Part shown: one piece after another, positions 52,076 through 59,579 of the stretch
Layout of the letters: each line of letters starts with the position of its first letter
How positions within the stretch are numbered: the first letter of the stretch is position 1
Assembly: GCF_000213055.1 (NCBI RefSeq)
Contig: NZ_CM001165.1
Span: 3,390,945 to 3,454,944, forward strand
Direction: 5' to 3'
Length of the DNA stretch: 64,000 nucleotides
DNA from: Streptomyces sp. Tu6071
Lineage (GTDB): Bacteria > Actinomycetota > Actinomycetes > Streptomycetales > Streptomycetaceae
Position numbers and translations under genes: made by a program
The notes under the pieces: model-generated
Seen by the model: only the letters and a program-made list of their open reading frames with translations
Told to the model about the DNA's origin: nothing
Databases searched by the model: none

Positions 52076-52458
52076 CCGGCTGTCCTCCGTGCCCTCCGCC
52101 GACGCCGCGCGCCTGCTCGCGGCGATCGCTCGTCCCGTTCCGTACCGGCCCGTCCGTGCCCGTACGACCTCTGACGGCCCTATCCCCGCCGCGTTCGCTC
52201 ACAGCGGAACGCGCTGGTCGGAGCCGTACCGCAGGTGCCTCAACCTGCCCTGTACCGCCAGGCTTCGCGGACACCCGCTCAGCCTACGGCCGGGTACTGA
52301 CATCCGCCGCCGAGCACGGGGTACGCCACTCCCACGGCCCCCCTGGCGCACAGGACCGAGCATCTGTGCGGCACACTTGTGACTGATCACACTGTTTGGC
52401 ACGTCCGGCACAATGGGAGATGACCAGTCCCCCTGAGCAGCCGACAAGGAGAGAACTC
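52076..52458. promoter_or_regulatory. Divergent nth/crp promoter region
   Basis: This 383-bp gap serves both nth and crp. Near crp it has a cAMP-receptor-type palindrome at 52378-52391. Nothing else can be assigned. Confidence 0.5.
52378..52391. promoter_or_regulatory. Possible Crp autoregulatory site
   Basis: TGTGACTGATCACA has the Crp half sites TGTGA and TCACA with a 4-bp spacer, 68 bases before the crp start. Classical sites have a 6-bp spacer, so this is a compact variant. Autoregulation is inferred from the position. Confidence 0.5.
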
Positions 52459-53133
52459 GTGGATGACGTTCTGCGGCGCGCACCGCTGTTCGCGGCGCTC
52501 GATGACGAACAGGCGGCGGAGCTCCGCGCCTCCATGAGTGAGGTGACGCTCGCGCGTGGGGAGTCCCTCTTCCACGAGGGTGAGCCGGGCGACCGCCTCT
52601 ACGTCGTGACGGAGGGCAAGGTCAAGCTGCACCGCACCTCGCCCGACGGCCGCGAGAACATGCTCGCGGTGCTCGGCCCCGGCGAGCTGATCGGTGAGCT
52701 GTCGCTCTTCGACCCGGGCCCGCGCACGGCGACCGCGTCCGCGCTCACCGAGGTGAAGCTGCTCGGCCTGGGGCACAACGACCTCCAGCCCTGGCTCAGC
52801 GGGCGTCCCGAGGTCGCCGCCGCGCTGCTGCGCGCGGTGGCCCGCCGACTGCGCAAGACCAACGACCAGATGTCCGACCTGGTCTTCTCCGATGTGCCGG
52901 GCCGCGTCGCCCGCGCGCTCCTCGACCTCTCGCGCCGTTTCGGTGTGCAGTCGGAGGAGGGCATCCACGTCGTCCACGACCTGACGCAGGAGGAGCTGGC
53001 GCAGCTCGTCGGCGCCTCGCGCGAGACGGTCAACAAGGCGCTCGCCGACTTCGCCGGTCGCGGGTGGCTGCGGCTGGAGGCGCGCGCGGTGATCCTGCTG
53101 GACGTGGAGCGGCTGGCGAAGCGGTCGCGCTGA
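52459..53133 (+). CDS. crp: cAMP receptor protein Crp
   Basis: A 224-residue regulator nearly identical to what I recall for S. coelicolor Crp. The cyclic-nucleotide-binding domain spans residues ~10-125 (GELIGELSLFDPGPRTATASA is the phosphate-binding cassette), and the winged helix-turn-helix is TQEELAQLVGASRETVNKALADF. It controls germination, development and many antibiotic clusters. The GTG at 52459 is fixed by AAGGAG and by the conserved VDDVLRRAPLF start. A 15-bp terminator hairpin follows downstream. Confidence 0.97.
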   Translation: MDDVLRRAPLFAALDDEQAAELRASMSEVTLARGESLFHEGEPGDRLYVVTEGKVKLHRTSPDGRENMLAVLGPGELIGELSLFDPGPRTATASALTEVKLLGLGHNDLQPWLSGRPEVAAALLRAVARRLRKTNDQMSDLVFSDVPGRVARALLDLSRRFGVQSEEGIHVVHDLTQEELAQLVGASRETVNKALADFAGRGWLRLEARAVILLDVERLAKRSR

Positions 53134-53270
53134 GGCGGTGACTGCCCGGAGGCGGTGACTGCTTCAAGGCGGCGACTGTCTTGAAGCAGTGGTTGCTTTC
53201 GAGGCGGTGGCCTGGCTGAGGCAGTGGCCGCTGTGAGGCGGTGGCCGAGGCAGGTGCGAGGACTTCCGTA
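53134..53270. repeat. Degenerate repeat after crp
   Basis: The unit GAGGCGGTGACTGC and variants (GAGGCAGTGGCCGC, AAGGCGGCGACTGT) recur about eight times directly after the crp stop. Copies are diverged and spacing varies. Confidence 0.65.
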
Positions 53271-53290
53271 CGGGGCTTCCGTACGTACGA

Positions 53291-53324
53291 GAGGCGGCCG
53301 TCCCCGGGTGGGGACGGCCGCCTC
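53291..53324. terminator. Two-way terminator between crp and the MBL gene
   Basis: A perfect 15-bp stem, GAGGCGGCCGTCCCC with its complement, encloses a GGGT loop between two convergent genes. Confidence 0.9.
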
Positions 53325-53346
53325 TTCGTGAGGGGCGCTCACCCGC

Positions 53347-54183
53347 TCACCCCGCGCCCACCCCCCGCTCCCGCAAGTACTCCAGCTGCGCCCCCACCGA
53401 CCACTCCGCGGCCGGCCACAGCGAGCGGTCCACGTCGGCGTACACCCGCGCCACCACCTCCGGCGCCGTCGTCAGCCCCGCCCGGACCGCTTCCTCGACC
53501 TGCGCGAGGCGGGCCGCGCGGTGCGCGAGGTAGTGCTCGATCGCCCCGCGCGCGTCGTCCAGGACCGGGCCGTGGCCCGGCAGCACGATGTCCACGCCGT
53601 CGTCCGTCGTGAGCGTCCGCAGCCGCCGTAGCGAGTCGAGGTAGTCGCCGAGCCGCCCGTCCGGGTGCGCCACCACCGTCGTACCGCGACCGAGCACCGT
53701 GTCCCCCGTCAGGACGGCGCGGTCCGCCGGGAGGTGGAAGGAGAGCGAGTCGCCCGTGTGACCCGGGGTCGGTACGACGCGCAGTTCGAGGCCACCCGTC
53801 GTGACGACGTCGCCCGCCGCGAGCCCCTCCTCGCCGAGCCGCAGCGCCGGGTCGAGCGCGCGCACCGGGCTCCCGGTGAGTTCCGCGAAGCGCGCCGCGC
53901 CCTCCGCGTGGTCGGGGTGGCCGTGCGTGAGCAGCGTCAGCGCGACGCGCCGCCCCTCGCGTTCGGCCGTGGCTATGACGTGCGCGAGGTGGCCCTCGTC
54001 GAGCGGCCCCGGGTCGATGACGACCGCGAGGCCGGACCCGGGCTCCGCGACGATCCACGTGTTCGTGCCGTCGAGCGTCATCGCCGAGGGGTTCGGCGCG
54101 AGGACGTTGACGGCGCGCGCCGTCGCCGCGCCGCTCGTGACGGCCCCGCGCGGGCTCCCCGGCGGCGCGGGCACGGCGCTCAC
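53347..54183 (-). CDS. Metallo-beta-lactamase-fold hydrolase
   Basis: A 278-residue MBL-fold enzyme. The metal motif THGHPDHAEG (HxHxDH) is near residue 86, GHTGDSLSF gives the next His, and LTGDTVLGRG the bridging Asp. LPGHGP supplies the last His. The C-terminal ~70 residues form the winged-helix-like domain of LACTB2-type hydrolases, several of which are RNases; the substrate is not known. The GTG at 54183 overlaps the stop of the NUDIX gene (GTGA), so the two are an operon. Confidence 0.9.
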   Translation of the reverse strand: MSAVPAPPGSPRGAVTSGAATARAVNVLAPNPSAMTLDGTNTWIVAEPGSGLAVVIDPGPLDEGHLAHVIATAEREGRRVALTLLTHGHPDHAEGAARFAELTGSPVRALDPALRLGEEGLAAGDVVTTGGLELRVVPTPGHTGDSLSFHLPADRAVLTGDTVLGRGTTVVAHPDGRLGDYLDSLRRLRTLTTDDGVDIVLPGHGPVLDDARGAIEHYLAHRAARLAQVEEAVRAGLTTAPEVVARVYADVDRSLWPAAEWSVGAQLEYLRERGVGAG

Positions 54184-55166
54184 ACGCCCTCACCGACCGA
54201 GCCGTCACCGACCGGTCCCCCGCCGACCGGCCCCTCACCCGGGGCTCCTTCGCCGAGGGCCCCGCCACCCGGCGCCTCCCCACCCGGCACCCGCCGCGTG
54301 AACTCCTCGTGCCCCGGCCACGTCAGGATCACCTCGTCGCCGTCGAGCCGCGCCTCCGCCAGTACGGGCTTGAGCGCGCGCCCCTCCAGGTCGGCCATGA
54401 CCCCGGCCAGCGAGCCGTAGGGGACGAGGTCGCGCAGGGTCGCGACGGTGGGCGGCATCATCTGGAGGGCGCCCTCCTCGTACCGGTGCAGGGCGTCCAC
54501 CGGGCGCACCCACTCGGTGCGGTCGGCCTCCGTGGAGACCTCGCGCGTGCGCTGGCCCTCCGGGAGCGCGGCGACGAAGAACCACGTGTCGTAGCGCCGC
54601 GCCTCGAACTCCGGCGTGATCCAGCGCGCCCAGCCGCCGAGCAGGTCGCTCCGCAGCACCAGCGCGTGCCGGTTGAGGAATGCGGCGAAGGAGGTCTCGT
54701 GGGCGACGAGCGCCGCACGCTCCGCCTCCCACTCGGGCCCCGAGACGTCCGCGACGACCGTCTCGGCGTCCGGGCCCGCGAGGAGCACCCCGCACTCCTC
54801 GAAGGTCTCGCGCACCGCCGCGCAGACCACGGCGCGCGCCGCGCCCTCGTCGTCGAGCCCGAGGCGCTCCGCCCAGGCGGCGGGCGGGGGGCCCGCCCAG
54901 CGCACGGCCGTCTCGCTGTCGCGCGGGTCCACGCCGCCGCCCGGGTACGCGTACGCGCCGGCCGCGAAGGCCATCGACGCGCGGCGCCGCAGCATGTGCA
55001 CGAGGAGCCCGCCGGGGCCGTCGGGCGCCTCGCGCAGCAGCAGTACGGTGGCGGCGCGGCGCGGCGTCACGGGGACGAGGTCGCCGCGCGCGTGGGCGCG
55101 GATGCGGTCCGGCCAGTCGGCGGGGAACCACTGGGCACCGGTGCTCTTGCCTGCGCGTTCGCTCAT
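54180..55166 (-). CDS. NUDT19-like NUDIX hydrolase
   Basis: A 328-residue NUDIX protein. The box has the long-insert form: FAAGAYAYPGGGVDPRDSE, then after ~45 residues AVCAAVRETFEECGVLL with the REx2EE core. This type, like NUDT19, cleaves CoA and related diphosphates. The last ~30 residues are Gly/Glu/Pro repeats (GEGAPGEGPVGGGPVGDG), an unusual low-complexity tail. It starts with ATG at 55166 and is followed by the MBL gene with a 4-bp overlap. Confidence 0.85.
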   Translation of the reverse strand: MSERAGKSTGAQWFPADWPDRIRAHARGDLVPVTPRRAATVLLLREAPDGPGGLLVHMLRRRASMAFAAGAYAYPGGGVDPRDSETAVRWAGPPPAAWAERLGLDDEGAARAVVCAAVRETFEECGVLLAGPDAETVVADVSGPEWEAERAALVAHETSFAAFLNRHALVLRSDLLGGWARWITPEFEARRYDTWFFVAALPEGQRTREVSTEADRTEWVRPVDALHRYEEGALQMMPPTVATLRDLVPYGSLAGVMADLEGRALKPVLAEARLDGDEVILTWPGHEEFTRRVPGGEAPGGGALGEGAPGEGPVGGGPVGDGSVGEGV

Positions 55167-55278
55167 CCTCGGAGGCTAACGCCTCTCGTGCGCGAGTTCG
55201 AAGGACCGGCCGGGCCGTCCCGCCGACCGGCCGCCCCGCGAACACCCCCGAGGACCGGCACCCCCGCCCCCCGAGGCG

Positions 55279-55743
55279 CTACGCCTCCAGCTCCACGATC
55301 AGCTCGACCTCGACCGGCGCGTCCAGCGGGAGGACCGCGACGCCCACCGCGCTGCGCGCGTGCACGCCCTTCTCGCCCAGGACCTCGCTGAGCAGTTCGC
55401 TCGCCCCGTTGACGACCCCCGGCTGTCCCGTGAAGTCCGTCGCCGAGGCGACGAAGCCGGTGACCTTCACCACGCGCGCGACGCGGTCCAGGTCCCCCGC
55501 CACCGAGCGCACCGCCGCGAGCGCGTTGAGCGCGCTGATCCGCGCGAGCGCCTTCGCCTCCTCGGCGGTGACCTCCGCGCCGACCTTGCCCGTCGTCGGC
55601 AGCGTGCCCTCGACCATCGGCAGCTGACCGGCGGTGTACACGTACACACCGCTGCGCACGGCCGGCTGGTACGCGGCGAGCGGGGCCGCGACCTCCGGCA
55701 GCGTCAGGCCCAGTTCGGCGAGGCGTGCCTCGACCGCGCTCAC
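55279..55743 (-). CDS. RidA-family protein
   Basis: A 154-residue member of the RidA/YjgF family. The family core GVYVYTAGQLPMVEG, then RISALNALAAVRSVAGDLDRVARVVKVTGFVAS and PVEVELIVELEA are visible. RidA proteins hydrolyse reactive enamines and imines; the critical arginine of true RidA (near the second strand end) is not present in an obvious way, so this may be a related subgroup. The GTG start at 55743 overlaps the stop of the DUF4177 gene by four bases. Confidence 0.9.
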   Translation of the reverse strand: MSAVEARLAELGLTLPEVAAPLAAYQPAVRSGVYVYTAGQLPMVEGTLPTTGKVGAEVTAEEAKALARISALNALAAVRSVAGDLDRVARVVKVTGFVASATDFTGQPGVVNGASELLSEVLGEKGVHARSAVGVAVLPLDAPVEVELIVELEA

Positions 55744-55901
55744 GCCTGCTTCTCGCGCTTCATGTAGGCCACCGGGTTCTCCCAGCCGTTGGGGCCGGGG
55801 ATCACGGTGACCAGCTCCCAGCCGTCCAGGCCGAAGTTGTCCAGAATCGCCTTCGTGTTGTGCGAGAGCAGCGGCGCGGTGAGGTATTCCCAAGTCTTCA
55901 T
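55740..55901 (-). CDS. DUF4177 small protein
   Basis: A 53-residue protein reading MKTWEYLTAPLLSHN at its start and ending MKREKQA. WEYLT..., FGLDGWELVTVIP and PVAYMKR are the conserved pattern of DUF4177. The function is unknown. It is coupled to the RidA-like gene by a GTGA overlap and is a constant neighbour of the ArsA pair in Streptomyces. The ATG at 55901 is the only fitting start. Confidence 0.85.
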   Translation of the reverse strand: MKTWEYLTAPLLSHNTKAILDNFGLDGWELVTVIPGPNGWENPVAYMKREKQA

Positions 55902-56097
55902 GCGGCGACTTTAACGGCCCGCACGCGGGCGGCGGAAACCCACGCGGCAGGCGACGCCCCGGCGCCCGTACGAGCCCCCGCCCCCGCTCCCCGCCGTCCC
56001 CCGCACCCCCTCCCCCCGACCCCCCGCGCTCCCCCTTCGCGCCCCCCACTTCGCGCCCGGCCGCCCGCCGCGCGCCGCGACGTTCTAGGCTCGCGCT

Positions 56098-57075
56098 GTG
56101 AGCAGGCTCCAGGTCGTCAGCGGGAAGGGCGGGACCGGCAAGACGACGGTCGCCGCCGCGCTCGCGCTCGCCCTCGCCACCGAGGGCAGGCGCACCCTCC
56201 TCGTCGAGGTCGAGGGCAGACAGGGCATCGCGCAGGTCTTCGACACCGAGCCGCTGCCCTACGGCGAGCACAAGATCGCCGTCGCGCCCGGGGGCGGGGA
56301 GGTCTTCGCGCTCGCGATCGATCCCGAGCTGGCGCTCCTCGACTACCTCCAGATGTTCTACCGGCTGGGCAGCGCGGGCCGCGCCCTGAAGAAGATGGGC
56401 GCGATCGACTTCGCGACCACCGTCGCGCCCGGCGTTCGCGACGTCCTCCTCACGGGGAAGGCCGCCGAGGCCGTCCGCCGCAAGGACAAGCGGGGGCGGC
56501 ACGTGTACGACCACGTCGTGATGGACGCCCCGCCCACCGGCCGCATCACGCGCTTCCTCGGCGTCAACGACGAGGTCGCCGGGCTCGCCAGGATCGGCCC
56601 CGTCCACCACCAGGCCCAGTCCGTCATGCACCTGCTCAAGTCCCCGAGCACCGCCGTGCACCTCGTCACGCTCCTGGAGGAGATGCCGGTGCAGGAGACG
56701 GCGGACGGGATCGCCGAGCTGCGCGGCGCGGGCCTCCCGGTGGGCCGGGTCCTCGTCAACATGGTCCGCCCGGCGCCGCTGGCCCCCGGGGTCCTCGCCG
56801 AGGACGTCCCGCGCGCCGCGCTCGAAGCGGCCCTCACGGCCGCCGGGCTCCCGCGCGCCGAGACGGTCGCGGGCCCGCTGCTCGCGCTCGGCGAGGAGTA
56901 CGGGGAGCGCCACGCCCTGGAGACCGCGCAGCGCGCCCGTCTCACCGCGCTCGGCCGTCCCGTCCACGAACTGGCCCTCGCCCCGGACGGCATGGACCTG
57001 GCCGCCGTCTACCGCATGGCGAAGGAGCTGCGCGGCCAGGGCGTGACGGAGGAGATCCCGAGGAGGACCCCATGA
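56098..57075 (+). CDS. ArsA/GET3-family ATPase, first of pair
   Basis: A 325-residue SIMIBI ATPase of the ArsA/Get3 type. Residues 2-17 carry the P-loop VVSGKGGTGKTTVAAA, with a switch in HVVMDAPPTGRI and LVNMVRP in the A-loop region. It is unlikely to be an arsenite pump, as no arsB or arsenic regulator is near. In actinobacteria such pairs sit next to wblA. The GTG start at 56098 opens an operon with the second ATPase, overlapping by four bases. Confidence 0.88.
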   Translation: MSRLQVVSGKGGTGKTTVAAALALALATEGRRTLLVEVEGRQGIAQVFDTEPLPYGEHKIAVAPGGGEVFALAIDPELALLDYLQMFYRLGSAGRALKKMGAIDFATTVAPGVRDVLLTGKAAEAVRRKDKRGRHVYDHVVMDAPPTGRITRFLGVNDEVAGLARIGPVHHQAQSVMHLLKSPSTAVHLVTLLEEMPVQETADGIAELRGAGLPVGRVLVNMVRPAPLAPGVLAEDVPRAALEAALTAAGLPRAETVAGPLLALGEEYGERHALETAQRARLTALGRPVHELALAPDGMDLAAVYRMAKELRGQGVTEEIPRRTP

Positions 57076-58391
57076 GCCTCGATCCCGCCCCCGCTCTGGA
57101 GGTCGATCCGCTCCTCGACGACCCCGCGACCCGCATCCTCGTGTGCTGCGGCTCGGGCGGCGTCGGCAAGACGACGACCGCGGCGGCGCTCGGGCTGCGC
57201 GCCGCCGAGCGTGGCCGCAAGGCGGTCGTCCTCACGATCGACCCGGCGCGCCGTCTCGCCCAGTCCATGGGCATCGACGCGCTCGACAACACCCCGCGCC
57301 GCGTTCCCGGCACGAAGGGCGACGGCGAACTCCACGCCATGATGCTCGACATGAAGCGCACGTTCGACGAGATCGTCGAGGCGCACGCCGAGCCCGCGCG
57401 GGCCCGCGCGATCCTGGAGAACCCCTTCTACCAGTCGCTCTCGGCCGGATTCGCCGGTACGCAGGAGTACATGGCGATGGAGAAGCTCGGCCAGCTCCGG
57501 GCCGGAGAGCAGTGGGACCTCATCGTCGTCGACACCCCGCCCTCGCGCTCCGCGCTCGACTTCCTCGACGCCCCGAAGAACCTCGGTTCCTTCCTCGACG
57601 GGAAGTTCCTGCGCGTCCTCATGGCCCCCGCGAAGGCGGGCGGGCGCGCGGGCATGAAGTTCCTCAACGCCGGGATGTCGCTGATGACCGGCACGCTCGG
57701 CAAGCTCCTCGGCGGCCAGTTCCTCTCCGACGTGCAGACCTTCGTCGCCGCGATGGACACGATGTTCGGGGGTTTCCGCGCCCGCGCCGACGCCACCTAC
57801 CAGCTCCTCCAGGCCCCGGGCACGGCCTTCCTCGTCGTCGCCGCGCCCGAGCGCGACGCGCTGCGCGAGGCCGCCTACTTCGTGCGCAGACTCGCCGAGG
57901 ACGGCATGCCGCTCGCCGGACTCGTCCTCAACCGCGTGCACGGCGGCGGCCCCGAGGCGCTCACCGCCGAGCGGGCGCTGAGCGCAGCGGAAAATCTTGA
58001 AGACCCCGGCATTGTGGATCAGTTGGACGGGAAAGCTGGACTGCGTAACACCCGGTACACCACCGGTGACGCCCTCAACTCCCCCGAGGGTCAAGCCGGT
58101 TCACCGGTCACAACCGAAGACCCGAGCCCCGCGCCCGAAGCCGCGGACACGGCCGGGGCACCGCGGGCGCCCGCACCACCGGGAGCCCTCGCAGCCGCGC
58201 CCCTCGCCGCGGGTCTGCTGCGCCTGCACGCCGAGCGCGCCCACCGGCGCGCCCGCGAGGCACGCACCCGCGACCGCTTCACCGCGCTCCACCCCGAGGT
58301 CCCGGTCGCCGAGGTCCCCGCACTGGCGGGCGACGTCCACGACCTCACGGGCCTGCGCACGGTCGCGCGGCGGCTGGCGGGAGAGGACTGA
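57072..58391 (+). CDS. ArsA/GET3-family ATPase, second of pair
   Basis: A 439-residue ATPase. The P-loop is CCGSGGVGKTTTAAAL at about residues 25-40, with DPARRLAQSMGI (switch I) and LIVVDTPPSRSALDF (switch II). FLVVAAPERDALREA is the family C-terminal block. Between residues ~310 and 370 lies a locally AT-richer linker (ENLEDPGIVDQLDGKAGLRN) that looks inserted or unstructured, followed by an Ala/Pro stretch. With the preceding gene it may form a heterodimer. Two hydrophilic ATPases beside wblA suggest a regulatory role rather than transport. Confidence 0.88.
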   Translation: MSLDPAPALEVDPLLDDPATRILVCCGSGGVGKTTTAAALGLRAAERGRKAVVLTIDPARRLAQSMGIDALDNTPRRVPGTKGDGELHAMMLDMKRTFDEIVEAHAEPARARAILENPFYQSLSAGFAGTQEYMAMEKLGQLRAGEQWDLIVVDTPPSRSALDFLDAPKNLGSFLDGKFLRVLMAPAKAGGRAGMKFLNAGMSLMTGTLGKLLGGQFLSDVQTFVAAMDTMFGGFRARADATYQLLQAPGTAFLVVAAPERDALREAAYFVRRLAEDGMPLAGLVLNRVHGGGPEALTAERALSAAENLEDPGIVDQLDGKAGLRNTRYTTGDALNSPEGQAGSPVTTEDPSPAPEAADTAGAPRAPAPPGALAAAPLAAGLLRLHAERAHRRAREARTRDRFTALHPEVPVAEVPALAGDVHDLTGLRTVARRLAGED

Positions 58392-58744
58392 GACCGGGCG
58401 GAGCCCCGGCCGACAAGCGGAAGGAGCGGGAGACGAGGGAGACGCGCCCACGGACCGCGCCCACTACGCCGCCCGCGCTGGGGCCCGTTTCGCCGGTACG
58501 GCCGGGGCTGCGGCGGTACGTGGCGAAGGACCCGTACCGGAAAGGCCTCCGCCGCCGCCCGCACCCGCACCACCGGGCGCGAGCCGAACGCGACCCGAAC
58601 GCGGCCCGGACCGGCGCGCGGGCAGGACCCCGCGACCCGCCCGCGTCCACCCACCGCGTCGACGTCCCGCGCCCCACGTACAGCCCCCCGCGACCCGTAC
58701 GCGTGCTCAACCCGCCCATCTCACCGCACCGTTGGCGATCCGGC
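58392..58744. other. Gap between the ArsA pair and wblA
   Basis: No gene is convincing in these 353 bases between convergent genes. The sequence is GC-rich, with no clear terminator hairpin that I could find. Confidence 0.4.
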
Positions 58745-59191
58745 CTACCCGACCGCCGCGTACCGCCGGTCCCCGGGGCCCGCCGTATACGGCCGGTCTC
58801 CCGTGTCCACGGTGTACCGCCGGTCCGCCGGGCCCGCCGTGACGCCCCCGGCGTCCTCGGCCTCCATCTCCTCGAAGTCCAGCTCCTCGGCACCCGCGAC
58901 GAGCGGCCCGCAGGACCTCTCGTACTCACTGCGCGCCGTCTCCAGCAAGCGGCGCCAGGAGGTGACCAGGGGGCGCCTGCGCAGCAGCGCACGCCTCTCC
59001 CGTTCGGTCATTCCTCCCCAGACGCCGAACTCGACGCGGTTGTCGAGCGCGTCGGCCAGGCACTCCGTGCGCACCGGGCATCCCGTGCACACCGCCTTGG
59101 CCCTGTTCTGCGCTGCCCCTTGTACGAACAGTTCATCCGGATCAGTAGTGCGGCAGGCTGCCTGCGCACTCCAGTCGGTAACCCAGCCCAT
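58745..59191 (-). CDS. wblA: WhiB-like regulator WblA
   Basis: A 148-residue WhiB-family iron-sulfur protein. Cysteines C13, C35, C38 and C44 bind the [4Fe-4S] cluster; GVWGG at 56-60 and the basic RRALLRRRP stretch form the sigma-contact and DNA-binding part. WblA promotes the change from vegetative growth to sporulation and represses many antibiotic clusters. The chosen ATG at 59191 gives the MGWVTDWSAQAAC start known for WblA. Compared with the ~112 residues of S. coelicolor WblA, the C-terminus here is longer and contains tandem DRRYTVD/DRPYTAG units. Confidence 0.95.
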   Translation of the reverse strand: MGWVTDWSAQAACRTTDPDELFVQGAAQNRAKAVCTGCPVRTECLADALDNRVEFGVWGGMTERERRALLRRRPLVTSWRRLLETARSEYERSCGPLVAGAEELDFEEMEAEDAGGVTAGPADRRYTVDTGDRPYTAGPGDRRYAAVG

Positions 59192-59579
59192 GCCGGCGCC
59201 GTCCTCTCCCGAATCGAGGCTCCCCCACGGCGGCAGCGGCATATTCACCGCCGCCAGTGCAGGACGTTACGGAAGGTGGGCACAGCGCAACACCCCCTTC
59301 GGGCCCAATCTTGGATGGCCCGAACGGACTATGCGCATGCGGCAGATCACCCAACGGAGTGAGCGAACGACATACGTCCCTTTCAGTACCTACGGGACAG
59401 TTCGCTCCCCTCGGGAGGGGCAGAAGAGGACGTACGGGGCGAAATCCGGCAGGGCGTACGGGAGTGCGGCGAGCGCACCCCGTCCACTCGGCCAGGAGAA
59501 GGGGCCGTCGTGACAGTCGGGAAGAGCTTAGGCCAAGGGATGTGCCGTTGTCCGGGGAATCAGAACGTAGGGTGCCCCC
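59192..59579. promoter_or_regulatory. Divergent wblA/PBP promoter region
   Basis: This 388-bp gap separates wblA from the penicillin-binding protein. Lower-GC segments occur at 59330-59400. wblA promoters are known to be controlled by BldD and others, but I cannot assign a site. A TAGGGT near 59567 is a possible -10 for a leader-short PBP transcript. Confidence 0.4.

Noticed and set aside
56098..58391. Arsenite efflux operon
   Set aside because: The ArsA-type ATPases lack ArsB, ArsC or ArsR neighbours, and the same pair is a core feature beside wblA.
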